Positions 1-9,005 of a DNA stretch of 64,000 nucleotides are shown in pieces. The stretch covers positions 1 through 64,000 of the forward strand of contig CBFHLY010000017.1 in assembly GCA_965656785.1 (NCBI GenBank), read 5' to 3'. The DNA is from JALQTD01 sp965656785. Its GTDB lineage: Bacteria > Bacteroidota > Bacteroidia > Flavobacteriales_D > Sanyastnellaceae. Each line of letters starts with the position of its first letter. Positions within the stretch are counted from its first letter, which is position 1. The notes below the pieces were generated by a model. That model did no database searches. It saw only the letters and a program-made list of their open reading frames with translations, and had not been told where the DNA came from. The position numbers and the translations under genes are program-made.

Positions 1-894
1 ACCGTCACCGGCATTACCGCCGGCATGGTGGGCTTGGGCGATGCGGACAACACGTCGGATGCGGACAAGCCGATTTCGACGGCAGCGCAAGCCGCGCTGG
101 ATTTGAAGGCCCCGCTTGCGAGCCCGGCGTTCACGGGCACCGTCAGCGGGATTACCGCCGCGATGGTCGGTTTGGGCAATGCGGACAACACGTCGGATGC
201 GGACAAGCCGATTTCGACGGCCGCGCAGGCGGCGTTGGATTTGAAGGCCCCGATTGCGAGCCCGACGTTCACGGGCACCGTCAGCGGGATCACGGCCGCG
301 ATGGTCGGTTTGGGCAGTGCGGACAACACGTCGGATGCGGATAAACCCGTCTCGACCGCTGCCCAGAACGCCTTGGATTTGAAAGCCCCTTTGGCCAGCC
401 CGGCGTTCACGGGCACGGTTTCCGGCATCTCCGCTGCCATGGTGGGTTTGGGCAACGCGGACAACACGTCGGACGCGGACAAACCGGTTTCAACCGCCAC
501 CCAGACAGCCCTGGATTTGAAAGCACCGCTCGCCAGCCCGACCTTCACCGGAACCCCCAGCCTTCCCACCGGCACCACGGCGGTCACCCAATCCGCTTCG
601 GACAACTCGACGAAGCTCGCCACCACCGAATACGTCGACGCGGCCATCGCGGGCGCCGGATCGGCCACGCAAGACATCTTGCAGGAATTCACCGTCGCCG
701 CCGATGGCGAAACCACGTTTCAATTGTCCCAACTGCCCGCCAGCACCACCGTCGTGCGCATGTACCGCAACGGCATCCTGCTCAGTGCCACCTGCTACGC
801 GGTGACTTCCACGGACGTCGTGTACGATGAAACGTTCAATGGGAACGCCGAAATGAAAGCCGGCGACCGCATTCAATTCTACTATGCGTACTGA
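1..894 (+). CDS. Phage tail-fibre-like repeat protein, 3' part
   Basis: The frame is open from the first base, so the start lies outside the window. The visible 297 residues begin with 46-residue tandem repeats containing VGLGNADNTSDADKP, ALDLKAPLASP and FTGTVSGIT. These are followed by a segment with DNSTKLATTEYVDAAI and a C-terminal domain ending GDRIQFYYAY. This order (shaft repeats, TKxATTEYVD motif, small C-terminal domain) is typical of phage tail fibres and of related cell-surface fibres in Bacteroidota. The stop codon lies 11 bases inside the next gene, which suggests co-transcription. No other phage gene is visible, so I infer a surface or adhesin fibre rather than a prophage. No targeting signal can be judged without the N-terminus. 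Confidence 0.7.
   Translation, partial: TVTGITAGMVGLGDADNTSDADKPISTAAQAALDLKAPLASPAFTGTVSGITAAMVGLGNADNTSDADKPISTAAQAALDLKAPIASPTFTGTVSGITAAMVGLGSADNTSDADKPVSTAAQNALDLKAPLASPAFTGTVSGISAAMVGLGNADNTSDADKPVSTATQTALDLKAPLASPTFTGTPSLPTGTTAVTQSASDNSTKLATTEYVDAAIAGAGSATQDILQEFTVAADGETTFQLSQLPASTTVVRMYRNGILLSATCYAVTSTDVVYDETFNGNAEMKAGDRIQFYYAY
25..555 (+). repeat. Tandem repeats of 138 bp within the fibre gene
   Basis: Four copies begin at 25, 163, 301 and 439 with an exact 138-base period. The fourth diverges after the FTGT codons near 555. A partial copy runs in from the left edge. The period equals 46 codons, so the array keeps frame and could expand or contract by recombination. Confidence 0.9.
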
Positions 895-3800
895 GCGGCG
901 CGCCGGCCGGTGGGGACTGTTCGTGGCCCTGCTTTGCCTTCAGGGCGTGGTTTGGGGCCAAAACACCCTTCCCTTCGTCACCGAATGGACCTTCAACAAC
1001 CCGACAACGCTGCCGGTGAGGTTCTCCGGTGCGAACAACGTGACCATCGACTGGGGCGATGGATCGCCACTTCAAACCTTCACCGGCAACACGCTCACCC
1101 ACAGTTACCCCGCGGGGACGTACCAGATGGCGGTGTTCTGTTCCGCGGACACCCCGGAAGACTTCGGGGGGTTCCAGTTGGAGTGGAATTACAGGGGGTA
1201 CCTTGTGGACGTGCTGACCTTTGGGACCGGGGAATGGTCGACGTTTTACCGAGCGTTCCGCGGGGCGCGGAATTGTGCGTTCTCGGCTACGGATGCACCG
1301 GTGTTTGGGCCGACTTGCACGAACATGGAACGGGCGTTTGAAGATTGCGATGGCCTCCTGGACTACGACTTCACGGGCTGGGATGTCAGCACCATCACCC
1401 ACATGCCCGCTCTGTTTGCGAGCGCCAACTTCACAGGAGACGTCAGCAACTGGGACGTTTCGCAAGTGGTCGACATGACCAGCATGTTCAACTCCGCATC
1501 GGCCTTCAATGGGGATTTAAGCGCATGGGATGTCAGCAGCGTTGAAAGCATGTTCGCCATGTTCTACCGCGCCTATGCCTTCAACGGCGACCTCAGCGGA
1601 TGGGTAACGACTTCGCTTACGAACATGCAACAAATGTTCGATCAGGCCACGACCTTCAATCAACCGATTGGGGGATTTGATGTCAGCAACGTGACGAACA
1701 TGTCGTACGCGTTTCGGCAGGCCTACCAATTCAACCAGCCCCTCGCGGATTGGGACGTTGCGAACGTGACGAACATGCAACGGATGTTCGAGAATGCCCG
1801 TGCCTTTAATCAAGACATTTCGGGGTGGAGCATGGGGCAGGTGACCAACCCGTCCTTCATGTTCAACGAAGCCTGGGCGTTCAACAGCCCGTTGGCCGAT
1901 TGGGACCTTTCGAGCACCACCACCATCGCGGGCATGTTCCGAGGCACCCGAGCGTTCAATCAGCCGCTCGAGTCATGGGACGTCAGCCACGTCACGCAGT
2001 TCAATGAAGTGTTCGCGGGCGCTCGGGCGTTCAACCAACCCCTCGAAGGCTGGGACGTGGGCAATGCCGTAAACATGACGTCGATGTTTTCAAATACGTA
2101 CGTCTTCGACCAGCCGCTCATGGGGTGGGATGTCAGCAGCGTGACCCAGTTTTCGAACATGTTCAACTCGGCTCAAGTGTTCAATCAGCCCCTTACCGGT
2201 TGGGATACGGGGTCCGGGTTGAACATGTCCATCATGTTCTATCGGGCCTTTCAGTTCAATTCCGATGTTTCCGGATGGGACGTTTCGAACGTGACGACCA
2301 TGCGCCAAATGTTCGACCATGCCCACGTGTTCAATCAACCCTTGAACAGTTGGGTCACCCCTTCCTTGATCGACGTTTCCTACGCCTTCCGCAACGCCTT
2401 CGCATTCAATCAACCGATGGACAATTGGGACGTGAGCCACGTGACGAATTTTCAATCCACGTTCGAAGGTGCCCGCGCATTCAATCAAGACATCAACAAT
2501 TGGGTGGTGAGCAGCGGCACGAATTTCGTCTACACGTTTGCGGGCACGTGGGACTTCGATCAGCCTTTGAACGGTTGGGACGTGGGCAATGGAACCAACT
2601 TCACCGGCATGTTCCTCGGCACACGAGGATTCAATCAGCCCTTGAACCTGTGGGAAACGAGCTCGGCGACGAACATGACCAACATGTTTCAGGGGGCGCA
2701 AGTGTTCGATCAGGACTTGAGCGATTGGGACGTGAGCCACGTGACGAATTTCTCGGGCATGTTCCAATCGGCGCTGGTGTTCAATTCGCCACTGAACTGG
2801 GGGGCGAAAACGGGCGCAGCCACCAACATGGTCAACATGTTTTATCGGGCCTACCTCTTCAACCAGCCCATCGAGGGGTGGGACATGTCTTCGGTGACCA
2901 CGACGCAACAAATGTTCCTGGAGGCCAGTGCATTCAATCAGCCGCTCAACAATTGGGACCTGTCCAGCGTCCAAGACACCCGCAGCATGTTCCAATCCGC
3001 GGCAGCGTTCAATCAGGACTTGGATGCATGGACCACGCCGGCGCTGGTGCATTGCCGGAACATGTTCTATGCGGCGGTTTCATTCAATGGGCTGCTCTCG
3101 AATTTGGACGTCAGCGGCGTGAACAACCTTCAGCACATGTTCAATTCCGCTTACGCCTTCAACCAGCCCATCGGGCACTGGGATGTCAGCAACGTGACGA
3201 ACCTTGCGTACACCTTCGTGCACGCGCACGCATTGAATCAGCCGCTTGATGAGTGGGATGTTTCCAACGTCACGACGCTCTACCAAACCTTCGCTCGGGC
3301 CGAAGCATTCAACCAGCCGCTGAACGCATGGGACGTTTCGAACGTCACGGACATGCGGCAAACGTTTTATGGTGCGAAAGCATTCAATCAGCCCCTGTCC
3401 GATTGGGACGTGTCGAGCGCGACGAACATGTCGGACATGTTCTCCGGGGCGTTGGACTTCGATCAGGATTTGAGCGGGTGGGACTGGAATCCAGTGGTGT
3501 ATTCGCGCAGTTTCCTCGGCAATGCGGTCTTGTCGCCCTACCATTACGATGCGCTGTTGCTGAGTTTGGCCCAGGATTCGTTGCCGAATTTTGGCCTCGT
3601 GTCGTCGTCGAAATACTCGGACATTCCCGAAGTGGTTGCGGCGCGGAGTGCGGTGGTGGACAAGTTGTACCAAGTGGCCGATCAGGGCGTTTCGGAGGAG
3701 GTGGTGGACCAAATCGCCATCACTACTGGAGGCGGATCGACCCTCGATGTGCCCCTGGCGGTGGATCGTTACGGCAACATCGGCAGCGGTGCGGGCTTGA

Positions 3801-4129
3801 CCATGGCGGGTGTGGCCATCACCGCGGGCAACACCCATGCGCCCATCGTGCACACCCTCGAGCCGGAGGTGGCTTCCGGGCCGGTCACGCTGCGCGGCGT
3901 GCTGGGGACGCACGGAGGACAGAGCTTGACCGCCCTGGGATTTTGTTTCAACGACAGCGGCCTTCCGACCGTTGCGGACGACACGCTCACCGTCGATCCG
4001 GTGCACGGCCTGTTCACGGTCGAGGACCCGGATTTGGGCATTGCACCGGTGGTGTACGTCCGCGCGTTCGCTGAGAATGCGCACGGAATCGTCTACGGGG
4101 AGCCGTTTACGGTCGCGTTGTCGCTTTGA
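884..4129 (+). CDS. Secreted DUF285 (BspA-like) repeat surface protein
   Basis: A protein of 1081 residues. Residues 1 to about 26 form a signal peptide ending near VVWGQ. A short domain with TIDWGDGSP follows (PKD-like GDG turn). From about residue 150 to 885 there are roughly 29 repeats of about 25 residues with the pattern WDVSNVTNMxxMFxxA and FNQPL, the DUF285 / BspA-like family of bacterial surface proteins. The remaining residues resemble a fibronectin-III-like domain with VYVRAFAENAHGIVYGEP. No canonical type IX sorting domain is visible at the C-terminus. The ATG overlaps the end of the fibre gene by 11 bases. Inferred role: surface adhesion or binding; the ligand cannot be told from sequence. 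Confidence 0.85.
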   Translation: MRTERRAGRWGLFVALLCLQGVVWGQNTLPFVTEWTFNNPTTLPVRFSGANNVTIDWGDGSPLQTFTGNTLTHSYPAGTYQMAVFCSADTPEDFGGFQLEWNYRGYLVDVLTFGTGEWSTFYRAFRGARNCAFSATDAPVFGPTCTNMERAFEDCDGLLDYDFTGWDVSTITHMPALFASANFTGDVSNWDVSQVVDMTSMFNSASAFNGDLSAWDVSSVESMFAMFYRAYAFNGDLSGWVTTSLTNMQQMFDQATTFNQPIGGFDVSNVTNMSYAFRQAYQFNQPLADWDVANVTNMQRMFENARAFNQDISGWSMGQVTNPSFMFNEAWAFNSPLADWDLSSTTTIAGMFRGTRAFNQPLESWDVSHVTQFNEVFAGARAFNQPLEGWDVGNAVNMTSMFSNTYVFDQPLMGWDVSSVTQFSNMFNSAQVFNQPLTGWDTGSGLNMSIMFYRAFQFNSDVSGWDVSNVTTMRQMFDHAHVFNQPLNSWVTPSLIDVSYAFRNAFAFNQPMDNWDVSHVTNFQSTFEGARAFNQDINNWVVSSGTNFVYTFAGTWDFDQPLNGWDVGNGTNFTGMFLGTRGFNQPLNLWETSSATNMTNMFQGAQVFDQDLSDWDVSHVTNFSGMFQSALVFNSPLNWGAKTGAATNMVNMFYRAYLFNQPIEGWDMSSVTTTQQMFLEASAFNQPLNNWDLSSVQDTRSMFQSAAAFNQDLDAWTTPALVHCRNMFYAAVSFNGLLSNLDVSGVNNLQHMFNSAYAFNQPIGHWDVSNVTNLAYTFVHAHALNQPLDEWDVSNVTTLYQTFARAEAFNQPLNAWDVSNVTDMRQTFYGAKAFNQPLSDWDVSSATNMSDMFSGALDFDQDLSGWDWNPVVYSRSFLGNAVLSPYHYDALLLSLAQDSLPNFGLVSSSKYSDIPEVVAARSAVVDKLYQVADQGVSEEVVDQIAITTGGGSTLDVPLAVDRYGNIGSGAGLTMAGVAITAGNTHAPIVHTLEPEVASGPVTLRGVLGTHGGQSLTALGFCFNDSGLPTVADDTLTVDPVHGLFTVEDPDLGIAPVVYVRAFAENAHGIVYGEPFTVALSL
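1345..3510 (+). repeat. DUF285 repeat array (~29 units of ~75 bp)
   Basis: The array encodes the repeated FNQPLxxWDVSNVTNMxxMF pattern. Units are similar but not identical, with variants such as FDQDLSDW and FNSPLADW. It is an old, diverged protein repeat rather than a recent DNA duplication. Confidence 0.85.
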
Positions 4130-4142
4130 TTGACGCGCTGCA

Positions 4143-4171
4143 GCCTCCCGCACCCACTTGTGCGGGAGGCC
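4143..4171. terminator. Hairpin between convergent genes, no T-tract
   Basis: Eleven-base arms starting CCTCCCGCAC pair across a short loop, between the ends of the BspA-like gene and the convergent chitinase gene. Neither side has a T-run, so a bidirectional terminator role is inferred only from position. Confidence 0.45.
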
Positions 4172-4192
4172 GCCGCGTCGGCTTTCAGCCGG

Positions 4193-5545
4193 TTACCGCT
4201 GGATGAAAATGGGACGGGTGGTGGAGCCGGCTTCGGTTTGGATTTGGACCCAAAACGTTCCCGAACCTTCCACGCGGAATTCCGCTCGCTGGCCCCTCAG
4301 CGCTTCCCGCTGCTCCAGGGCCTGGCCCAGTCCGTTCCAAACCGTGATGGTGGCACGTTCCAACGGCGCCTCGACGACGAACTCACCCGACGACGGGTTC
4401 GGGTAAACCCGCACGGCATGCTCCTCGCGGACTACGGACGTGCCGCTGGCAGTAGGGAACAACGTTTCGTGCAGTTCCGCAAAGGCATAGCTGTCCCCGC
4501 AATTCGCCGTCGCGTCCCAGTTGATGGACCACGTCATCATCCCGCCCAAATCCGGGTACCCCGACGGATTCACCAGCGCATAACTTCCCGGCTGAGGTCC
4601 CGCACCTTTCAGGTAATTCACGGCGGCTTCCACCGTGCCCGCGTCCGTGTACCCACCCCCGGCAGCACTCGGGCAGGCTGGAAGGCTGACGAGGACCTGA
4701 GGGGCAGGCAGGCCGGCGAAGAATCCCCCCGTGGTGTTGAATCCCTGGATCAGCGCTTCCGACATCGCCACGATGAAGTCGGCCGTGCCCTGTGCGTAAG
4801 CGACCCCGTCCAGCCCCAGCATCGTCCCGCTGTTGTACAGCTGCACCTGAACCGCGTCCAACGAGTCGCGCAGGGCGTCGATGACGGGCAAGTATCCGCC
4901 CCAAATGCTGCCGAATGCGGACTGGCCGCCCTGGACATAGGCCGTCTCCGGCGCGAAGGTCAGCAGCAGCTTTTCGCCGTGGGTCGCCCGGTGATTCGCC
5001 ATGATCTGCTGAATCGCCTCAATCAACCGCACCTGCGATTCGTTGCTGGGCGCCGCGACCGTTCCGCCGGTCACCAGGATGGTGCTGCCGTGTTCGATGT
5101 CCACATCGATGCCGTCGAAGCCGTACAAGTCGATGAGGTCATTCGCCGAACTGATGAAGTTGAGTTGGTCTTCTTCCGTGGCCAAATCCACGGTCGCCGT
5201 CGCCCCACCGATGCTCAACAGGACCTTCTTGCCGTTGGCTTGGAGCGTTTGGATTTGGTCCATGAAAACCGACTGAGAAACGCCCTCCGGATTGAAAACC
5301 AACGTCATGTCCGTAGGCGATGCCGGCAGCGCAAACGCCACTTCAATCCAATCGTACCGGTCATCCACGGCATCGAGTGCCACGTAAGGCGCATTCGCAT
5401 CGTTCCAATTGTGCCAATACCCCACGAGCTTCGCGTCCTGCCCGAAGGCAAACGCGCTCGAGAGCATGCTCATCAGGACCAAAAACTGCACGTCCGCGCA
5501 CGCTTTCAAGCGGCGCATGGACCGATCGACCATCGGGTTCTTCAT
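4193..5545 (-). CDS. GH18 chitinase-like glycoside hydrolase, type IX secreted
   Basis: A 450-residue secreted enzyme. A signal peptide (MLSSAFAFGQ) lies near residues 20-36. The GH18 core shows the substrate-binding SIGGA motif and the catalytic DGxDxDxE motif as FDGIDVDIEHG near residues 145-155. The family hydrolyses beta-1,4-GlcNAc linkages in chitin; a catalytically similar endo-beta-N-acetylglucosaminidase is the alternative. The last ~75 residues carry VRVYPNPSSGEFVVE and end GSTTRPIFIQR, a typical Por secretion (type A) sorting domain that would route the enzyme through the type IX system to the surface or medium. It stands alone and is convergent with the BspA-like gene. Confidence 0.88.
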   Translation of the reverse strand: MKNPMVDRSMRRLKACADVQFLVLMSMLSSAFAFGQDAKLVGYWHNWNDANAPYVALDAVDDRYDWIEVAFALPASPTDMTLVFNPEGVSQSVFMDQIQTLQANGKKVLLSIGGATATVDLATEEDQLNFISSANDLIDLYGFDGIDVDIEHGSTILVTGGTVAAPSNESQVRLIEAIQQIMANHRATHGEKLLLTFAPETAYVQGGQSAFGSIWGGYLPVIDALRDSLDAVQVQLYNSGTMLGLDGVAYAQGTADFIVAMSEALIQGFNTTGGFFAGLPAPQVLVSLPACPSAAGGGYTDAGTVEAAVNYLKGAGPQPGSYALVNPSGYPDLGGMMTWSINWDATANCGDSYAFAELHETLFPTASGTSVVREEHAVRVYPNPSSGEFVVEAPLERATITVWNGLGQALEQREALRGQRAEFRVEGSGTFWVQIQTEAGSTTRPIFIQR

Positions 5546-5662
5546 CCCCTAAACATCGCGCAGGAACTGCGATCAAACAAATCCACCACCCTGTACCACG
5601 GGTTCGCGTCCTGCCAAGCCCAACTCAAGGCAACGTAACCATTTCCGCCTTCCCGGTGTTAT

Positions 5663-6562
5663 ATGCTCACCTCTAACGAATTTCAGCACATGCATTCAGA
5701 AAAAACCGTCCACCAAGTCGTCGCCCCGCCCCCCGTGCATTTCGTCGGCGATGGCTTCCGGGTCCACTCGTTCATTTCCCCGTCGGGCAGCCCCATCCGG
5801 TCCCAGGACATGAACCCCATCATCATGTTCGACTACAACAGCCGCCACTACTTCGGCCCATCAGAGGTGAAGCGGGGCGTAGGCGTGCACCCCCACCGCG
5901 GCTTCGAAACCGTGACCATCGCTTACGAAGGCCAAATCTCGCACCACGACAGCAGCGGCGGCGGCGGCACCATCGGCCAAGGCGACGTCCAATGGATGAC
6001 GGCGGCCAGCGGCGTCCTCCACAAAGAATACCACAGCGAAGCCTTCACCCGCACGGGCGGCTACTTCCAAATGGTGCAGCTCTGGGTGAACCTCCCCGCC
6101 GAGTTTAAAATGTCCCCGCCCAAATACCAGGGCATCCTGCGAGCCGAAATGGCGCACATCCCGGTCGGCTCCTCCGAAGTCGAGCTCATCGCCGGCGAAT
6201 TTGGCGACCAAAACGGACCCGCCAGCACGTTCTCGCCCGTGCACCTGAGCAACGCCTACCTGAAAGGCGACCCCGTAACATACGCGTTTCCCGACGGCTT
6301 CCGCATGGGCGTCCTCGCTGTTCGCGGCAATGCAGTGGTGAACGGCATGTCCCTGAAGCAGGACCACATGGCTGTCCTGAGCGAATCAGGCAACACCTTC
6401 ACGCTTTCGGCAGAAGGCGAAGCCACGGTCCTCGTATTCGGTGGCGTAGACATCAAAGAGCCCATCGCGCCATACGGTCCGTTTGTGATGAACACGACGG
6501 AGGAACTCCAACAAGCCATTCAGGACTACAACGCCGGTAAGTTCGGCGTGCTCGAGGATTGA
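5663..6562 (+). CDS. Pirin family protein
   Basis: A 299-residue bicupin of the pirin family. The N-terminal cupin carries the metal-ligand pattern as GVHPHRGFETVT (His-x-His), followed by GGTIGQGDVQWMTAASGVLHKE, where the later His belongs to the iron site. The C-terminal cupin (PFGGVDIKEPIAPYGPFVMNT) is typical of the family. Pirins are non-haem iron proteins; some act as quercetin 2,3-dioxygenases, others as redox-sensing regulators. ATG at 5663 gives 9 residues more than a second ATG at 5690, and either may be used. A second, less similar pirin lies at 22237-23115. Substrate unknown. Confidence 0.85.
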   Translation: MLTSNEFQHMHSEKTVHQVVAPPPVHFVGDGFRVHSFISPSGSPIRSQDMNPIIMFDYNSRHYFGPSEVKRGVGVHPHRGFETVTIAYEGQISHHDSSGGGGTIGQGDVQWMTAASGVLHKEYHSEAFTRTGGYFQMVQLWVNLPAEFKMSPPKYQGILRAEMAHIPVGSSEVELIAGEFGDQNGPASTFSPVHLSNAYLKGDPVTYAFPDGFRMGVLAVRGNAVVNGMSLKQDHMAVLSESGNTFTLSAEGEATVLVFGGVDIKEPIAPYGPFVMNTTEELQQAIQDYNAGKFGVLED

Positions 6563-7130
6563 GCGGGACTCGCTAACACGCCGCACAACGGGGTGATGTT
6601 CGTGGTGGTTTTCGATGCAAAGGGCGTCCGTCAAATGGCGTGCCGCTGCGGTTACCGATTCGATGGAATTGGAACGGGACTGCGGAAGCGGCTCTCGTGC
6701 AAGTCATTGCCCGAGCATGGGAAGCAAGACTGCTCCGAATCAGGCAAGGAGTGAGGCGATGGCCAGCAGTCCGATGAGGAGCCAGCCCCAAGTGGTCCAG
6801 TGGAGGTTTTTCATCTTCGATGGGGTTTCCTTGCGATACGGAAGGATGGCATTCGAGGTTGTGTTGGAGTTCGGTTTTCTGAGGTTGGATTTGGCCTGAA
6901 GGCGGTTTTTATGCGGCATGACCGCATTCACTGCGGAGAGGTGTTGGTTCAAATTCTTGTTAGCCAGGGTGTTCAAATTGCGTTGCGGCCGCTCCGATGT
7001 CTGAGCCAACCGCAGGGCTCAACCCGTCAACGACGTGTGCGGATCCGCTTGCCCGCAATCCCGTTGTTGATTCGTGGCGCCCACCCCAATCACGCCCCAA
7101 GCATCGGCTGGAATAGCCGATTGATCCGCG
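6563..7130. other. Gene-poor stretch
   Basis: There are 568 bases between the pirin gene and the outer-membrane protein gene. The only plausible coding content is the tiny membrane peptide at 6740-6814. Overlapping ORFs on both strands lack recognisable domains. I see no RNA gene, repeat or clear promoter. Confidence 0.4.
6740..6814 (-). CDS. Possible 24-residue single-span membrane peptide
   Basis: The peptide starts MKNLHW and is mostly one hydrophobic helix (WGWLLIGLLAIASLLA). The frame stays open upstream to about 7009, but that part is polar and low in complexity, which favours the short form. Tiny one-helix peptides are common in Bacteroidota, but this one has no recognisable family, no convincing ribosome site and no conserved neighbour. 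It could be chance. Confidence 0.25.
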   Translation of the reverse strand: MKNLHWTTWGWLLIGLLAIASLLA

Positions 7131-7856
7131 TCATTCCTCCCCGCCGGCCAGGGTGAACGAAACCCCGAACCCCATTTGCACATCCCCCGTCTGAACATTC
7201 CGCCCGTATACGAAGTCCATCATCCACGAATCGTCCACCGTCCGCTGCACCCCGAGGTTCACCCGCAGGGGTTGCGCCGTGAACACGAACGGCTCGACGA
7301 AGCCTGACCAACCTTGGTTCCCAAGCGTTCGTGAAAACGCTGCCGAAGCCATCCATGTACTCACGCCCGAATCGCGCGCCCAGCCCGCGTTTGCCGTCAC
7401 GCTTCCCAGCTGTCCGAGCGCCCGTGCCAAGCACAAGCGATGCGTCATCGGCAAGTCCCCGGTCAATGAGATGCCCTCGGCCGGGTTGATGGGCAATTCC
7501 ACCAGCCAACACGCGTCTACTCCGCCCCAAAATCCCCCTGGCAGCCGGTACTTCGCTCCCACCATCGCGCTTTGCAAATCGCCCAACTGTTGCGCGAACC
7601 GTGCGCCCATTCGCAGCTCCCAATCCTCTGATAGCCCGTATCGCACGATGCCCAACGGGACTGAATAGCTGAATCCTGGCTCGCCCGTCGCCTCCATGAA
7701 CCAATTCGCCTGCCCGCCCAATTCCGCCCGCGCGAACCCTTCCGGAACCAACATGGCCGCTGCTGATTCGCTCGGCCGATCTGTGGAGAGGTTGCCTTGG
7801 GCTGCCATCGTTCCAGCCGCAGCCAATGCCCCGATCCCCAACCAAATTTTCCTCAT
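7131..7856 (-). CDS. Outer-membrane beta-barrel protein (MetA-pathway/transporter-like)
   Basis: A 241-residue protein with a signal peptide (MRKIWLGIGALAAAGTMAAQG) and a mature start with NLSTDRPSESAAA. Alternating hydrophobic strands end in VQMGFGVSFTLAGG, as in an outer-membrane barrel. The TDRP start and the QTGDVQMG ending resemble the phenol-degradation MetA-like / transporter family common in Bacteroidota. The start at 7856 was chosen because it creates the signal peptide and is preceded four bases upstream by TACTTTAG, a -7-like element. The longer frame to 8312 overlaps the divergent hydrolase gene and is not believed. The cargo is unknown. Confidence 0.65.
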   Translation of the reverse strand: MRKIWLGIGALAAAGTMAAQGNLSTDRPSESAAAMLVPEGFARAELGGQANWFMEATGEPGFSYSVPLGIVRYGLSEDWELRMGARFAQQLGDLQSAMVGAKYRLPGGFWGGVDACWLVELPINPAEGISLTGDLPMTHRLCLARALGQLGSVTANAGWARDSGVSTWMASAAFSRTLGNQGWSGFVEPFVFTAQPLRVNLGVQRTVDDSWMMDFVYGRNVQTGDVQMGFGVSFTLAGGEE

Positions 7857-7901
7857 GGTTCTAAAGTACAAATCTGCGAGCGATGAGCGTAATTTGTTGG
7901 C

Positions 7902-8996
7902 ATGAAGAACGTTATTGCATTGTTGTTTGCGTTCCAGTGGGTCACAGCTGTGACCGCTGCGGTTGGGACGTGGGATTGGACGTTCGTGGACGCGGATCGC
8001 GGTGGGCGTGAAATTGCCGTGACAGCGCACTATCCGGCCGCCTGGGCAGGGGCGGAGTCCGATCCGCTGCCCGGACCGTATCCGACCGTGGTCTTCGGCC
8101 ACGGTTTTGTGATGGCAGGTTCGGATTATGGCAGCGTCATCGATGCATGGGTCGCGCAGGATTTCGTCGTCATCGCTGTGAATACGGAAGGTGGCTTGGC
8201 GCCGGATCACGAGGCGTTCGGCTTGGATTTGGCGTACGTCGCGGCTTCGGCTGCTGCGGATTTGACGCCGCTCAGCGGGGTGCTGGACGACCGGGTGGCG
8301 GTCGGTGGGCACAGCATGGGCGGGGGAGCGGCGTGGTTAGCGGCAGCGGTTGGGGGGCAGGCAGATGCGGTGTTTGGCCTGGCGCCTGCGGAGACGAATC
8401 CGTCGGCAATTGCGGCGGCTTCATCAGTCCAAATCCCGGCCCTCGTCCTCTCCGGCACCGAGGATTCCGTGACCCCGGCTGCCGATCACCACACGCCCAT
8501 CTACGCGGGCACTGCTTCGGCTTGCAAGGCCTTCGTGACGCTCGATGCGGGCTCGCACTGTGGGTATGCGGATGGGGGCAGCCTGTGCGACCTCGGGGAG
8601 CTCCTTTTCAGCGGCATGTCCCGCCAGCGGCAGCAGGAAATCACAGCGCAACTGGTGGGCGCGTGGTTGGCTCATTGGCTCCATGGCACCCCGTGGTCCG
8701 CATTCGAGCAAGCGTCCGCTGCCGATTTCAGCATCGCAACGGAGTGCTCCGTCGGGGTGGCCGACGTTCCCGTTGTTCGCCCCGTTGCTCATCCGATTCC
8801 TTGCCGGGACCAAACAGTAGTCAAAGGCCTTACTCCGGGCGTATCCTTTGAGGTGGTGGACCTTCATGGGCGTTCGGTTGCGACGGGATTGACGGCTGAT
8901 CCGCTTCACTTGGAGACGGTCCACTGGCCAGTAGGTTGGGTCGTTCTCTGCGTGGCTGACGGCACGACCGTCCAGCTTGTGAAGGAATCGGAATGA
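7902..8996 (+). CDS. Secreted alpha/beta hydrolase (chlorophyllase/dienelactone-hydrolase-like)
   Basis: A 364-residue protein with a short signal peptide (MKNVIALLFAFQWVTAVTA). The core shows VVFGHGFVMAGSDYG (oxyanion region) and the nucleophile elbow GGHSMGGGAA, Ser near residue 141. A late Asp (LSGTEDSVTPAADHH) and His (AGSHCGYAD) complete a likely Ser-Asp-His triad. This resembles the chlorophyllase / PET-hydrolase-like branch of serine esterases. The last ~60 residues (FEVVDLHGRSVATGL, ending VQLVKESE) look like a short, degenerate type IX sorting domain. It is divergent from the outer-membrane protein gene. The substrate cannot be told; an ester is likely. Confidence 0.75.
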   Translation: MKNVIALLFAFQWVTAVTAAVGTWDWTFVDADRGGREIAVTAHYPAAWAGAESDPLPGPYPTVVFGHGFVMAGSDYGSVIDAWVAQDFVVIAVNTEGGLAPDHEAFGLDLAYVAASAAADLTPLSGVLDDRVAVGGHSMGGGAAWLAAAVGGQADAVFGLAPAETNPSAIAAASSVQIPALVLSGTEDSVTPAADHHTPIYAGTASACKAFVTLDAGSHCGYADGGSLCDLGELLFSGMSRQRQQEITAQLVGAWLAHWLHGTPWSAFEQASAADFSIATECSVGVADVPVVRPVAHPIPCRDQTVVKGLTPGVSFEVVDLHGRSVATGLTADPLHLETVHWPVGWVVLCVADGTTVQLVKESE

Positions 8997-9005
8997 AGGT
9001 CCAGG

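Noticed and set aside
1..600. Regular repeats considered as a CRISPR array
   Set aside because: The unit is 138 bp, in frame and fully coding, with no spacer structure and no cas genes.
1..894. Prophage
   Set aside because: Only the fibre-like gene resembles phage; no capsid, terminase, integrase or lysis gene is present in the window.
2090..3052. 320-residue minus-strand ORF inside the BspA-like gene
   Set aside because: Repeats in it mirror the DUF285 repeats on the other strand.
4130..5638. 502-residue plus-strand ORF over the chitinase gene
   Set aside because: It is antisense to a clear GH18 enzyme, Arg/His-rich and without domains; a shadow frame caused by high GC.
6635..6754. Small Cys-containing plus-strand frame (MACRCGYRF...)
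   Set aside because: No family, no promoter, and it overlaps the alternative membrane peptide; could be chance.
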